Shown here in pieces: positions 24,701 through 36,500 of a stretch of 64,000 nt of DNA; the first letter of the stretch is position 1; each line of letters begins with the position of its first letter. The notes below the pieces were generated by a model. That model saw nothing but the letters and a program-made list of their open reading frames with translations. It ran no database searches and was not told the DNA's origin. The stretch comes from Candidatus Rifleibacteriota bacterium (GTDB lineage Bacteria > Muiribacteriota > Ozemobacteria > Ozemobacterales > Ozemobacteraceae): assembly GCA_905236675.1 (NCBI GenBank), contig CAJOND010000001.1:62001-126000 (forward strand), read 5' to 3'. The translations under genes and the position numbers were made by a program.

Positions 24701-27565
24701 TTAAGAATTTCTAATAGATAACAGTTCATAAAGAGGAAAAGTTCTATTGGTTCTTCCTTTAATACTCATGCGTTCTATAAAATTTAAACGACCAGCACCA
24801 TGAAGCTGTCTAATACTGTAAGGGCAAACAAGGATACCGGTGTGTGTGGCTTTATGAGCTTGAACTTTTAATCTGGCAGCCAGATTTACCGGATTGCCTA
24901 TAACGGTGTAATCCAGTTTGCCACTTCTAGAACCTATTTTCCCTGAAACTGCATCGCCAGAACCTATGCCCATATATATCTTAAAATCAGGTAATTCATT
25001 TTTTAATCTTTTATTTATTTCTAATGCAGTTTTGCAGGCATTTAACACAATATTTTCTTCATTACATACTTTTCTAAATACTACCATAACAGTATCTTCA
25101 ATAAGTTTATCAATTTGACCATTATATTTTGTAGAAATTTCATCAACCGCGTCTATCATATTACCGATTATTTCTGTAACTTCGTCAGGTGTGTATTCAT
25201 TTAATTCTTTTTTACTTTTTAAAGCACAGAATAAAACAGCGACAGGAATTCTTTCCCCACTAGGTTGGAGTTGTTGTTCAATGTTAGAAGAGACTTCATT
25301 TATAACTTCTTTTGAAACATAGCTGCTCATCTTTTCTTTTTGCAGTAAAGCATCTGTCATTGAATTGAAACCATTACAAAGATTCTCAAATTCATCTCCT
25401 GAATTCCAGCTGATTTTATTTGAATAATCGCCTTCTGCAATTCTTTCTGCCCCTTTTTGGAGTATTCTTATTGGTGCGACGATCAAACCACTAAGTATTA
25501 TTGAGAGTGTAAGAATCATTATTATGATGTAAATGCCTATATTTTTGAGATTTATTTTATTACTGATATTGTCTTGTTTATTTTTTTCTGCAGAAGATAT
25601 AGCTATTGCATTTATTCTGCTTAAATATGTGCCTGTATTTATTGTATTATCTTTTTTCCATGTTTTTTGAGATCTTTCAGATAAAATTTGTTCTAATTTC
25701 GGCATAATATTTGAAATATTCATATTATTAGTCATTATCATATCGTTTGATTCAGATAAATCTCCGTTTCTTTTAACAGGAACAACAGCATTTCTGATGA
25801 TATAGTCTCCCATAACTTTTTGCTCGAATAATTCTGGCATTTGTGTTTTTATACTTTTTAATATTTTTTTATTTTCAAATTTAACTAAAACGGACCCTTT
25901 TATTTTGTCTTCATGAAGAGTATTTCCATAAATAGGAAAGAGTGAATAGAGAGAATTGGGTTCGTTAGGGATCGAAGTATGAATTTCGCCTATATTAGAC
26001 ATAACAGTAGATATAGAATGAGGTTGAAAATGGTATATACCCTCTAAATCACTAGGATCTTCTATTTTTGATAAGACAGTTTCACTAAAAAAGTTACCAA
26101 CAGTATCATCAAAAAGCTTTTTAGCATTTATCCCTAAAGCTAATAAGGCGTCATTAGGTTCAGCTTTGATTATATTTTCTTTTCCACCGAGATAATTATA
26201 AGATATAAGGTTAGCACCACTAGTTTTTATCCAATTATTTAATTTTTCATTTAGTTTTTCTGCTGATAATCCATTTATTTCATTACGTAATTTTGATACT
26301 TCTAATTCTCTATTGCTTATATAAGCTTCTATTGCTTTATTTATAACTTCAGTCTGCATTCTGGTATATGTTTGAATTTCATACTCAGAGTATTCTTCTT
26401 CGAAATACTGATTATAAAAAGACGCTATAAAAAAAGAGGCAAAAGGTAGTAAAACTGCTGCTAATACACAGATTATAACTCTTCCGAGAATATGTATATT
26501 GGCGACATAACCATAAATTCCTATTTTTAAAAGTCCAAAAGTTGCAAGCAACAATAAAAGTAAAGTTGGGAAACGCAGTCTCTTAATGATAGAACGCATA
26601 GGGTGTTCCAGCTTATCGTTAGGTATCGTTATTTTGATTATTGGTTCTTTTTCTAATAATTCTTTTAAATATAAAGGGTAATATGTGTCTAGGGTTCCGA
26701 GTCTCAAAAGCATTTCTTCTGATGTTTTTGAATAGATAGACAAGCCTTCTTTTTCAACTAGCTGGTAACGGAAAAATATAGGGTCTAATTTATCTGAGAT
26801 AGTTTCAATTGATTTTTTATTCTTAGAAAAGAGCAACTTATGGTTAAAGGTTTTATTTGATTTTAATATTGCATGTTTAGCAATTTTTTTCAGAGATATA
26901 TCTTTAACTTTGAATAAGCATAAAAACATTTGTTTATTTGTCGAACTATTGTAATCAAAACTTTTATAGTAAGCTACAATTTTACCTAGGTTTGGTTTCC
27001 CAGAAAGTATGGGGATAGCATTTTCTGGCATAAGATTTATTCCACCAGCAGCATGGAGAAATGTTTCTAAATAAATAATACTTCTGTCTTTATTTTGATT
27101 TTTTTCATTTTTTGATGAGTATGCTAGAAGAAGATTTTTTAATGAATACTTTGAACGTATTTTCAAATCATTATCTTCTTCATTAGATACATAATAATCA
27201 CAATAATTCTTAGATGTATTATAATAGTAAAGTGCTAATACCTTTGTTTCAGTCTGATTTTCAATAGCTTTTGACAGCTTTAATGCATTGAGTTCATCTT
27301 TTTGAAGATCTTTATTTGGGAACTCAGAGAGTTTTGATTCTATATAATAAGAATATGTAAGTTTGTTTTTTAATTCATTAACTTCATCTATTAGTTGAAT
27401 TTTAGCTTTTGAAACTATTCTTTTTTCACTTTGTTCCAATAGATATTTAATAGAAACGGTTAAGCCCAGATAAGGCAAAATAATCAGGAAAAACCAGATT
27501 AAGAAAATAAGAAAAGGATTGGATGATAATCTGGTATTTATGTTTATTCGTTTGAACTCTTTCAA
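24701..27565 (-). CDS. Membrane HAMP-class III nucleotidyl cyclase, C2-like subunit (A)
   Basis: This 954-residue protein has a membrane segment (17-42), an extracytoplasmic domain (about 43-330), two close membrane segments (333-352, 362-388), a second extracytoplasmic domain (about 390-675), a fourth membrane segment (677-697), a HAMP domain (698-750) and a class III cyclase domain (773-948). In the cyclase the first metal Asp is Ala781 (LFCALK instead of LFADI). Lys820, Asp824, Thr887, Asn894 and Arg898 (VNLAARL) are kept. Alone it should be inactive; with the upstream B protein, whose gene overlaps by ATGA, it would complete one active site. Thr at the purine-selecting position fits an adenylate cyclase. 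It is last in the four-gene operon. Confidence 0.9.
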   Translation of the reverse strand: MKEFKRININTRLSSNPFLIFLIWFFLIILPYLGLTVSIKYLLEQSEKRIVSKAKIQLIDEVNELKNKLTYSYYIESKLSEFPNKDLQKDELNALKLSKAIENQTETKVLALYYYNTSKNYCDYYVSNEEDNDLKIRSKYSLKNLLLAYSSKNEKNQNKDRSIIYLETFLHAAGGINLMPENAIPILSGKPNLGKIVAYYKSFDYNSSTNKQMFLCLFKVKDISLKKIAKHAILKSNKTFNHKLLFSKNKKSIETISDKLDPIFFRYQLVEKEGLSIYSKTSEEMLLRLGTLDTYYPLYLKELLEKEPIIKITIPNDKLEHPMRSIIKRLRFPTLLLLLLATFGLLKIGIYGYVANIHILGRVIICVLAAVLLPFASFFIASFYNQYFEEEYSEYEIQTYTRMQTEVINKAIEAYISNRELEVSKLRNEINGLSAEKLNEKLNNWIKTSGANLISYNYLGGKENIIKAEPNDALLALGINAKKLFDDTVGNFFSETVLSKIEDPSDLEGIYHFQPHSISTVMSNIGEIHTSIPNEPNSLYSLFPIYGNTLHEDKIKGSVLVKFENKKILKSIKTQMPELFEQKVMGDYIIRNAVVPVKRNGDLSESNDMIMTNNMNISNIMPKLEQILSERSQKTWKKDNTINTGTYLSRINAIAISSAEKNKQDNISNKINLKNIGIYIIIMILTLSIILSGLIVAPIRILQKGAERIAEGDYSNKISWNSGDEFENLCNGFNSMTDALLQKEKMSSYVSKEVINEVSSNIEQQLQPSGERIPVAVLFCALKSKKELNEYTPDEVTEIIGNMIDAVDEISTKYNGQIDKLIEDTVMVVFRKVCNEENIVLNACKTALEINKRLKNELPDFKIYMGIGSGDAVSGKIGSRSGKLDYTVIGNPVNLAARLKVQAHKATHTGILVCPYSIRQLHGAGRLNFIERMSIKGRTNRTFPLYELLSIRNS

Positions 27566-30500
27566 AGTTTGAGCTCCCTGTAGAAGATTTCAGACTCTTT
27601 ATTTTCTGAACAGAGTTCGATTTTGTTTTTTACACATTCATAAGTGGGTTCGTCTATAAAAACTTTGCTAGATATTGCTTTTTTTGTCATAGATTCTAAG
27701 TTTTCAGCTGTTTTTAGTATATCGCCTATGAGTAGAAATTCGCGTCTTCTTGCTTTTTTTCCGGCGAAACCTATCATAACTTCTCCAGTAGCAAGTCCAA
27801 TTCCGTTTTCTATTGAGAAAAGTCCTTTAGAAATTCGTTCCTTGTTAAAATTACTTAACTGTTCTCTCATTTCTAAAGCGGCTTTACAAGCATTTAAAAC
27901 ATAATCTTTATTTTTTTCTTCATAAAAAGCTGCTGAGATGGCATCTCCAACTATTTTTTCTATTGAACCGCCATACTTGATTATGGATTTTTCCATTAAT
28001 GTAAAATAATCATTTAATAAACTTACTACAGCTTCAGGGCTGTTTTTTTCTGAAATAGTAGTAAAACTTCTAATATCAGAACTTAATACAGTAACTTTTG
28101 CTCTAGTTATTTTTTTGTCTGTTGGGTTTTCTAGGCTGGTAAACAATTTATCAGAAACAAATCTTTTTAGTTTTTCTCGTTCACAGAGTCCAACAGACAT
28201 TTTATTGAAAGAATCGGATAATTCTTCCATTTCATCGCCTGAATTCATATTTATTTTAACATTAAGATGACCAATACTTATATAATTGAGAAATTTTGAA
28301 AAAGAATTAATCGGTTCTAACAATGCTCCAGAGAAGAAATCGGAAAGAAAAACAACTGCTATAATAGAATAAAATAGTAAAAACAAAGTTATTATTTTCC
28401 CGTTGATAAAAATCATTTTGGTTTTAGTAATCAAGGCTGCACTAACAATAATACTAGGGTTATCGCGATAATAACGCCAGTTTATCAGATAATAATAATT
28501 ATCATCTTCTTTTATTTCACTTCCAGAGCGTTCTTTGCCTATGGCTTTTCTCACTGCTTCTAACTGTAAATTCTTAAAGGGATAAACGTCAGGCTGATGT
28601 ATTTTTTCTCTAAATTCACTGGCATTTCGTTCAAACAAAGCATATTTAACTTGGGCATTTTCAAGATTCTGTTCTAATAGATTGTTATAATTTTCTAACA
28701 GTAATGTATTAAACCTATAAGCCATTATATCTCTCATATTTAGAAAACTATAAACGAGAGCTCTAGGCAAATTTGGGTTTTTTTCCGGAGTTAATAATTG
28801 ATATACAATTTTATCTTTCAAGGTTAAGCTTTCACTTTGAATAAGATAGCCTTCTTTAGCTAAAATATTATGGCTATTATGGTTCTCGAAATATACTTCC
28901 GTTATGCTTGAATATTTTAAATTTTGATTGCTATTATTTTGGTTTTCAGAAGTATTATTATCTAACAAATGCATATCCGACATAATACGATATAGATTTA
29001 TAAGTTTTTTGAAATGAACTGTTTCTCCATAAGAGTTTTCAGAAGAAAAACAAATATTTTTGCCATTTCTATCTAAAATGATAGCATAAGCAATGTTATT
29101 ATATATGCTATTAATATCACTTTTAAAAATACGTATTAATAAATTTAGTGCTTCTGAGTCTTTTTGTATTTTTGCACCATTTTTGGAAAATCTTTTAATA
29201 AAATAATCAGGTTTATACTTAAAATATGCATCAGATATTATCTTTTTATGCTTAAGCATATCAAAAGTTAAATTATCGACCACATCATCTTTTATTTTTT
29301 CTAATAAAGTCATTCTCTCATTAATCTTGTTTTCTATATTTGTAATAATTATTTTTTCTTCATTTTTTAACGTTAGATTTAAAATTATGAAAAGTCCTGT
29401 CATAGGAATAATAACAGCTACTAAAACTATTATTTTTACTTTAAAAGTTAAAGATAAATTAACCTTTATGAAATTGAGAAAAATATTAAAGATATAAATA
29501 GTAAGACCTAATATTATAATGCATATGGCTATGATTGTATATTCTTTATATTTTGTATAGTAGTTATTTGTTTCTGATTTATCTATACTTAGTTCTAACG
29601 AATGATTCTTTAAGTAAAGTAAATAATTCTCACATGATTTTTTATCACTTTCTTTATGTTCTTGAACAAAGTTATAAAAATAAAAAGGGAAGGGAGAATA
29701 AAATCTTATCTTATTTTCAGAATAATCCCAAGTAGGTTTACTAACTTCTTTTTTTGAAATGTTTCTTTTTATTTTTGATAAATTAGAATTTTTACATGCA
29801 GTATATAGTATTTTGTTAATTAAAATATCTGAACTTTTAACTAAAACATAGTATAACCCTAATATATTGTTCCTATTTTTATCTGTATTAATGAAAACAT
29901 TATAATACTGATAAATGTCATTATTTCCAAAGTTATTGGAAAAAAAAGAAATACAGTTGTTTGATTTTCCTATTTCTTTATAAAAAATACTTATTTTTTT
30001 TATGATTTCTAATGTAAAAGAATTCTTAAAATCAACTATTTCCTTTTTTAATTTATCTTTATATATTTTGTTGTAATTTATTATATTTATATTTTCTCTT
30101 TTAAAAATATTTTCTGATGATGGTAATAAAGGTTTATACCCATTAAAGTTTAATGCTGAATTTTCTAGAAATCTAAATAATATTGAGCCTATACAGGAAT
30201 ATAAAAATCTATTTTTGTCATCCTTTCCTTTAAGAATTGAATTATTGTCGTCTATATCAATATTTGTTAAATCATAACCAGAACACACGAAAATCATTGG
30301 TTCAAAGCCATATTTTTCTTTTAAGAAAGCTTTGGCATAATTAATAAATCCTTTTCCTATAAAATTAGGCTTATTGTTTTCATCGTATGAGTAAGTGTAT
30401 TGAGTGTCAGAGAAATTTGGAAATTTAAAATTTTTTTCTAGATCCTTAAATGCTGTCTCTATATGAGTTTTTGGCTTCAAATCTTCTTGGAAATTGTTCA

Positions 30501-30648
30501 TTTCACCAAGTAATTGTTCTTTTATCAGTTCAAAAGAAACAGTTTCGTATTTTTGCTCTAATTCTCTAAAATAACCATAAAGATAAATCAGAGGAATTAG
30601 AATCAGAAAAAAGATAGCTGTGATTCTTATGTGAAATAACGTTTTCAT
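27562..30648 (-). CDS. Membrane HAMP-class III nucleotidyl cyclase, C1-like subunit (B)
   Basis: This 1028-residue protein has the same membrane layout as its partner: membrane segments near 8-27, 369-393, 403-425 and 745-768, two large extracytoplasmic domains, a HAMP domain (about 775-825) and a class III cyclase domain (about 848-1000). Both metal-binding Asps are present (Asp858 in SSDIRSF, Asp902 in EKIVGD) together with Lys898. The purine-selecting Thr/Asp is Leu972, the Asn is Lys979 and the transition-state Arg is Asn983 (FLLIGDILKTAENLE). It therefore looks like the C1 half of a heterodimeric cyclase, needing the A protein. It overlaps genes on both sides by four bases (ATGA). Confidence 0.9.
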   Translation of the reverse strand: MKTLFHIRITAIFFLILIPLIYLYGYFRELEQKYETVSFELIKEQLLGEMNNFQEDLKPKTHIETAFKDLEKNFKFPNFSDTQYTYSYDENNKPNFIGKGFINYAKAFLKEKYGFEPMIFVCSGYDLTNIDIDDNNSILKGKDDKNRFLYSCIGSILFRFLENSALNFNGYKPLLPSSENIFKRENINIINYNKIYKDKLKKEIVDFKNSFTLEIIKKISIFYKEIGKSNNCISFFSNNFGNNDIYQYYNVFINTDKNRNNILGLYYVLVKSSDILINKILYTACKNSNLSKIKRNISKKEVSKPTWDYSENKIRFYSPFPFYFYNFVQEHKESDKKSCENYLLYLKNHSLELSIDKSETNNYYTKYKEYTIIAICIIILGLTIYIFNIFLNFIKVNLSLTFKVKIIVLVAVIIPMTGLFIILNLTLKNEEKIIITNIENKINERMTLLEKIKDDVVDNLTFDMLKHKKIISDAYFKYKPDYFIKRFSKNGAKIQKDSEALNLLIRIFKSDINSIYNNIAYAIILDRNGKNICFSSENSYGETVHFKKLINLYRIMSDMHLLDNNTSENQNNSNQNLKYSSITEVYFENHNSHNILAKEGYLIQSESLTLKDKIVYQLLTPEKNPNLPRALVYSFLNMRDIMAYRFNTLLLENYNNLLEQNLENAQVKYALFERNASEFREKIHQPDVYPFKNLQLEAVRKAIGKERSGSEIKEDDNYYYLINWRYYRDNPSIIVSAALITKTKMIFINGKIITLFLLFYSIIAVVFLSDFFSGALLEPINSFSKFLNYISIGHLNVKINMNSGDEMEELSDSFNKMSVGLCEREKLKRFVSDKLFTSLENPTDKKITRAKVTVLSSDIRSFTTISEKNSPEAVVSLLNDYFTLMEKSIIKYGGSIEKIVGDAISAAFYEEKNKDYVLNACKAALEMREQLSNFNKERISKGLFSIENGIGLATGEVMIGFAGKKARRREFLLIGDILKTAENLESMTKKAISSKVFIDEPTYECVKNKIELCSENKESEIFYRELKL

Positions 30649-33545
30649 GATTGGTTTCTCAAGCCTAAGAGTTCATAGAGCGGGAAAGTTCTTTTTGTTC
30701 TGCCTTTAATTTCTATTCTTTCTATGAAATTTAAGCGACAAGCTCCATGTATCTTTCTAATACTGTATGGACAAAGGAGAATTCCTGTATTTTTAGCTTT
30801 ATAAGCTAGAGCTTTTAGTCTAGCTGCTAAGTTTACAGGGTCTCCGATAACCGTATAATCTAATTTACCATTTTTTGAACCTATTTTGCCAGAAACAGCT
30901 TCTCCAGAGGCAATACCCATATTCATCATGAATTCTGGAAGTTCTTTTTTCAATCGTTGATTTATTTCTAATGCTGTTTTACAAGCATTTAAAACTATGT
31001 TTTCTTCGGAATTGGTTTTTCTGAATACGACCATGATTGTATCTTCGACAAGTTTATCAATCTGACCATTGAACGAGGTAGAAATTTCATCTGTGGCATC
31101 AATTAAACAACTGATAATTTTGGTTACTTCTTCTGGAGAGTATTCACTAAGTGGTTTTTCTCCTTTTAAAACACAAAACAAGACTGAAACAGGGATTCTT
31201 TCTCCGCTTGGCTGGACTTGAACATCAGAGTTTAAAGATACTTCTTCGATAACTTCCTTAGAAACATAGTTTGTCATTTTTTCTTTTTGCATCAATGCTT
31301 CTGTCATGCCATTGAAAGCATTACAGAGATTTTCTAGTTCATCCCCTGACTTCCACTCTAATTTTTCTGAATAATCTCCTTTAGCTATTTTTTCTGAAGC
31401 TTTTTGTAATTTTCTAATTGGTGTGACTATAACTCCGCAAAGCAGGATAGAAAGAGAAATAATCATCATTGTTGTGTATAAAACTATATTTTTTAAGTTT
31501 AATCCAGAAAGGGTATCGTTGGAATTTTCTATCTTTTTTGCCACACTTGCGATTATTGCGTTAACTTTATTTAAATAATTTACGGAATTAACAGAAGAGT
31601 CGGTCATCCAATTTTTATAAGATTTCTTTTCGGTTATTTCATTTAAATTTTGCAAAAGTTTAGTATCTAAAGGAAATCCTTCTGAAAGTAGCATTTTGTC
31701 TTCTGTGGGCAATAATCCTTCTTCATTAACGGGAATAATAGCATTTCTAACCACATAATCTCCCATAGTCATAATCCTGAATAAGCTTGGCATTCTAGTT
31801 CTTAAGCTATTTAATAGTTCATAGGTATCAAATTTAATAAATACTGTTCCAATTACTTTATCCGCTTTCTTTTTATCAGAAAAGATTGGGAAAAAGGCAT
31901 ATAAAGAATTAGGTTCATTCTCAACAGAAGGGTATATTTGACTAATATTATTAACTATTTTATCTAAGCTGGAAGGTAAGAAATCGATATTCGTGTATTT
32001 GTTTTGTAATTCTGAAAGATCTTTAACTTCTGATATGTCAATTTTTTTATTAAAAGCGGTCTGAAACCCTTGATCTTCTATATATTTTGTTTCTTTTCCA
32101 TATGAGGAAAGATAATCTTCTGGGTCCGCTTTAATGATTATTTCTTTATCGTTTAAATAATTATATGAAATTACACTTGCTTTATATTCTTTAAGCCATT
32201 CAGATAGGAGAGAATGCAGTTCTTCTTTTGATTGCCCAGATATTTTATTTTGTAGCTCAGAGATAGCTAATTCATTATTTCCTATATAAGATTCTATTGC
32301 TTTATTGATTAATTCGGTCTGAATTTGTGTGTAATGCTGAATTTCACTTTCAGAATATTCTTCTGTAAAATATTGATTATAATAAGCAGTTAAAATAAAT
32401 GATGAAAAAGGCAATAAAACAGCTCCCAATACACATAAAACTACTTTTGATATTATACGCGTATTGCTAACATATCCATAAATTCCAATTTTTATTAGTC
32501 CAAAAGTAGTTAACAATATAAGTAACAATGTTGGGAAGGAAAGAAATTTAATAATTGCTCTCATTGGATGTTCTAGAGCAGAATGTTTTATAGTAACCTT
32601 TAAAACAGGTCTGTTTTGTAATAACTCTTTTAAATTTAAGGGGTAATAGCTGTTTAAAGTGCCTAATCTGATCAGCATCTCATCAGATGCTTCAGCTAGA
32701 ATTGATAATCCTTCTGTATTTCTTACAAATTTATAATAGAATTCATTATTTTTAATATCGTAGTCATAGTCATCGGCAGAATCACTTATGCTTTCTTTAT
32801 CACTAATTCTGACAATCTGTCTCTTATAGTTGTTTATAACTTTTTCATTAATTGCATTATCTATTATCTCTGTAAAAGGTATGTCTTTTTCTCTAAAAAG
32901 ACATAAAAACATTCTTTTGTTGTTATCGTTTGTTGTGTTGAAAGATTTGAAAAAAGCTAACATCCTACCCAATTTCTCTTTACCAGACAAAATCGGAGTT
33001 GCTTTTTCAGGCTTGATGTTTATTCCACCAGCAGCATTTAAAAATTGCTGGAAATAGATAACATTTTTGTTTTCTATTCTTTCATTATTTTTTATCGAAT
33101 CGTAGGTTAAAAGAAGATTTTTCATGGTTTGTTCTGAATACATACCCAAATCTTCTTTGAATTTATCTGAAATATATGAGGCAAAATAATTATTAGAGGA
33201 ATCTAAATAAAACAAAGCCGTAACATCTGATTTTGTTAGTTCCTTTATAGTTACTCCCAGTTTTAAAGCATTTAAACCAATAATTGATTCTACATTGGCG
33301 AGATCAGACATTTTTCTTTCTATATAGCATGATGAATTCAAATCTTTTTGGAAGTTACCTACTTCTTCTATCAGCTGTATTTTTGCTCTTTCAAGCTGCC
33401 TTTCTTCGCTTTCTGTCAGCATTATTTCAACAACATATGATAAGACAACAAATGGAAGAATTATAAGTAAAAACCATAATGAGAATAGTAGAAATGGTTT
33501 TGCTGTCAAATTTGCTCTGATTATTTTTTTATTTAATAGATTCAT
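30645..33545 (-). CDS. Membrane HAMP-class III nucleotidyl cyclase, C2-like subunit (A')
   Basis: A 966-residue paralogue of the protein at 24701, similar from end to end, including TM1, the paired central membrane segments (about 338-358, 367-392), the last membrane segment (about 688-710), HAMP and the cyclase domain. The first metal Asp is Val792 (LFCVLK). Lys831, Asp835, Thr898, Asn905 and Arg909 (GDPVNLAARLK) are kept. The same residue is lost as in the other A protein, so the loss predates the duplication and is under constraint. It overlaps its upstream B' partner and the downstream B gene by ATGA. Confidence 0.9.
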   Translation of the reverse strand: MNLLNKKIIRANLTAKPFLLFSLWFLLIILPFVVLSYVVEIMLTESEERQLERAKIQLIEEVGNFQKDLNSSCYIERKMSDLANVESIIGLNALKLGVTIKELTKSDVTALFYLDSSNNYFASYISDKFKEDLGMYSEQTMKNLLLTYDSIKNNERIENKNVIYFQQFLNAAGGINIKPEKATPILSGKEKLGRMLAFFKSFNTTNDNNKRMFLCLFREKDIPFTEIIDNAINEKVINNYKRQIVRISDKESISDSADDYDYDIKNNEFYYKFVRNTEGLSILAEASDEMLIRLGTLNSYYPLNLKELLQNRPVLKVTIKHSALEHPMRAIIKFLSFPTLLLILLTTFGLIKIGIYGYVSNTRIISKVVLCVLGAVLLPFSSFILTAYYNQYFTEEYSESEIQHYTQIQTELINKAIESYIGNNELAISELQNKISGQSKEELHSLLSEWLKEYKASVISYNYLNDKEIIIKADPEDYLSSYGKETKYIEDQGFQTAFNKKIDISEVKDLSELQNKYTNIDFLPSSLDKIVNNISQIYPSVENEPNSLYAFFPIFSDKKKADKVIGTVFIKFDTYELLNSLRTRMPSLFRIMTMGDYVVRNAIIPVNEEGLLPTEDKMLLSEGFPLDTKLLQNLNEITEKKSYKNWMTDSSVNSVNYLNKVNAIIASVAKKIENSNDTLSGLNLKNIVLYTTMMIISLSILLCGVIVTPIRKLQKASEKIAKGDYSEKLEWKSGDELENLCNAFNGMTEALMQKEKMTNYVSKEVIEEVSLNSDVQVQPSGERIPVSVLFCVLKGEKPLSEYSPEEVTKIISCLIDATDEISTSFNGQIDKLVEDTIMVVFRKTNSEENIVLNACKTALEINQRLKKELPEFMMNMGIASGEAVSGKIGSKNGKLDYTVIGDPVNLAARLKALAYKAKNTGILLCPYSIRKIHGACRLNFIERIEIKGRTKRTFPLYELLGLRNQS

Positions 33546-36500
33546 ATCTTGAGTTCTTTGTAGAAAGGATCATGGTTACTATCGTCTTCGCAAAAATCCA
33601 TATGGTTTTTTACGACAACATAAGTTTGTTCATCTATAAAAATTCTGCTTGATACAGCATTTTTAGTCATTGATTCTATATTTTTGGCAGATTTTATTAT
33701 TTCACCAATAAGTAAGAATTCTCTTCTTCTGGATTTTTCTCCTGCAAAACCAATCATAACTTCGCCTGTTGCTAAACCGATTCCATTTTCTATAGCGAAT
33801 AAACCTTTTGCAATACGTTCTTTGTTAAATGATTCCAGGTTTTTTCTCATTTCCAAAGCTGCTTTGCAGGCATTAATAACATAGTCCTTGCTTTTGTCTT
33901 CGTAAAAGGCTGCCGATATTTCATCCCCGATTATTTTTTCTATAGAACCACCAAATTTGATAATTGATTTTTCCATTAAAGTAAAATAATCATTTAATAA
34001 ACTAACTACCTCCTCGGGTTTGTTCTTCTCAGAAATAGTGGTAAAACCTCTAATGTCAGAGCTAAGCATAGTAACCTTTGCCTTAGTGATTTTTTTATTA
34101 TCAGAATCCTCAATACTAGAAAACAATTTATCAGAAACAAATCTTTTGAGCTTTTCTCTCTCGCAAAGTCCTTCAGACATTTTGTTAAAAGAATCTGCAA
34201 GTTGCTGCATTTCATCTCCAGTTTTCATTTCTACTTTTATATTAATTTGCCCTAAACGAATTTCATTTACAAAACTAGACAAAGCTTTTATCGGTTCGTA
34301 TATAGCTCCGGCAAAAAAATCTGATAAAAGAATCGTAGCAAACATACTATAAATCAATAATATAAAAAAGAGTAAGCTGCTATTAATTATTCTTATTTGA
34401 GTTTTGGGAACTATGGCAGCTGCTACAAAAATTAGAGGATTATCGCTATAATACCTCCAGGTTTTTATATAATAATTTTGACTAGTTTCATATATATCGC
34501 TACCTGAATTTTTTATTCCTATTGCTTTATTTACCGAATCTATTTGCATTTCCCTGTATGGATAACTTTTATTTTGAGGTATTATTTCTCTGAAACCACT
34601 GTCATCCCTCTCGAAGACAGCATATTTAACTTGAGCGAAAGAATTATCTTGAGATAAAAGTTCCTTATATTTATTATTTAAAACAAAATTTACTCTTGTT
34701 GCCATTATATCTTTCATGTTTGTATAGTTGAAAGCTAAAGCTTCTGGTGAGTCGGGCTTGTCTTTTGAGGCTAATAACTGGTAAACAATTTTATCTTTTG
34801 GAGTTAAAGTATCGCAGGGAATAAGGTGGCTTTCTTTGGCTAATTCATTATTTTTATTATAAGTTTTTAGAAATGAGCTTAGATTATTTTGAACCGAAAC
34901 ATTATGATTCTCAAATTTATGACTTTCTTCCGTATTTTTCCCTAATAATCCCATTTCTGAAAGAATTTTTGCAAGTAAAGTAATCCTATCGACTTTTTCT
35001 ATTTTTTTATTCTCGTTTTCGCTAAATGCTTTTGCTGATTTCCCAGATTTATCTAATATATATAATTGACTAAAAATATTACTGGTTCCTTCGTATGCTA
35101 GTTTATGCAGTATTTGACTTTTATCTATCAGTTTAAAATTATTAAAAAATTTATCTATAGAGGAATTAAATAATAGATCTTCAAGCATTTTTTTATGCTT
35201 GAGCAGATCTATAGAAAAATTATTAACCGCATCATTCTTTATTTTATCAAATAACTCAAGCCTATCGGAAATGATTTTCTCAGATTTAGATATTAATATT
35301 CTATTTTCGTTTTCCATTCCTAAATATGAAATAATCCATAGACCAGTCATTGGAACTATGACAGCAACCAATACTATGATTCTGATTTTTAAGGAAAGAG
35401 GGGTATTAAAATTAACTATTTTTAAGAATATATTAAAAATATATATAATCAAAAGAAAGATTATCACAAACAAAGTGTTTTTTATAATATTTTTAAAAGT
35501 TAAGTATTTGTTTGGAATTGATTTCCTTTTAACAAAAACACAAAGGGAATTGTTTTGTATATAATCTTGATAAACTTTGTATGACTCATCATCCCCCGAT
35601 CTGTGTTCCAATATGAAATTATAAAAATGAGATGGGAAAGGTATTTCAAATTCTATGGTTTCTTTGGTTAAATTCCAAGTGGGTATTTTTATTCCTTTAT
35701 TAGTTATTTTTCTTTCTATTTTTGTCAATTTGTCTCTATTATTATTAAAACATGCTGAATAAATCAGTCTCTTTATATTTATATCAGAACCCTTGAATAG
35801 AACATAATATAGACCTAAGATGTTATTACTTTTATTGCCTTTATTTAAAAAAGCATTGTAATATTCATAAACTCTTTGATTCCCGAACTTATTGGCAAAG
35901 AAAGCAAAACATTTATTGGGTTTCCCTAAATTTTTATAAAAAATGGATATATTTTTAATAACTTCCAAAACAAAAGTCTGTTCATTATATTTTTTTAGTT
36001 TTTTATAACTTGATTCAAAATTTTCCAAAGTATCATCTACTATAGGTTTAATATTTATAAACTCGTTTTTATTATTATTTAAGCACTGATATATAATGCT
36101 GCTTATACAAGAATAAAGGAAAATGTCTTTTTTATCTTTGTCGTCATAGAGCTTATCTTTATCAATAAACATGGTATTGGAAAAATCATTATCGGTTGTT
36201 ATAAAAACAAAGGGTTCCATATCATATTTTGAACCAAGATAATTACTTGCTTTATATATAAAGTCTTTCCCTAAAAAAGAAGTTTTTTTACCATCGTTAA
36301 AAGTATTGTTGTTTAATTCTGAAATATTGAACTGAGTTTCTAAATCTTTAAACGCGTTTTCGATATATTTTTCAGGAAGTAAATCTTCCTGGAATTCGCT
36401 CATTTCTTTTAATAATTGTTCTTTTACAAGTTCCTCTGTGGCTGTTTCATTTTTATCTGCCAATTCATCAAAATATAAAAATAAATAATAAAAAGGGATA

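Noticed and set aside
34006-34215. 69-residue minus-strand ORF within the B' cyclase gene
   Set aside because: It is an alternate-frame reading inside a well-conserved coding region, with no separate ribosome site.
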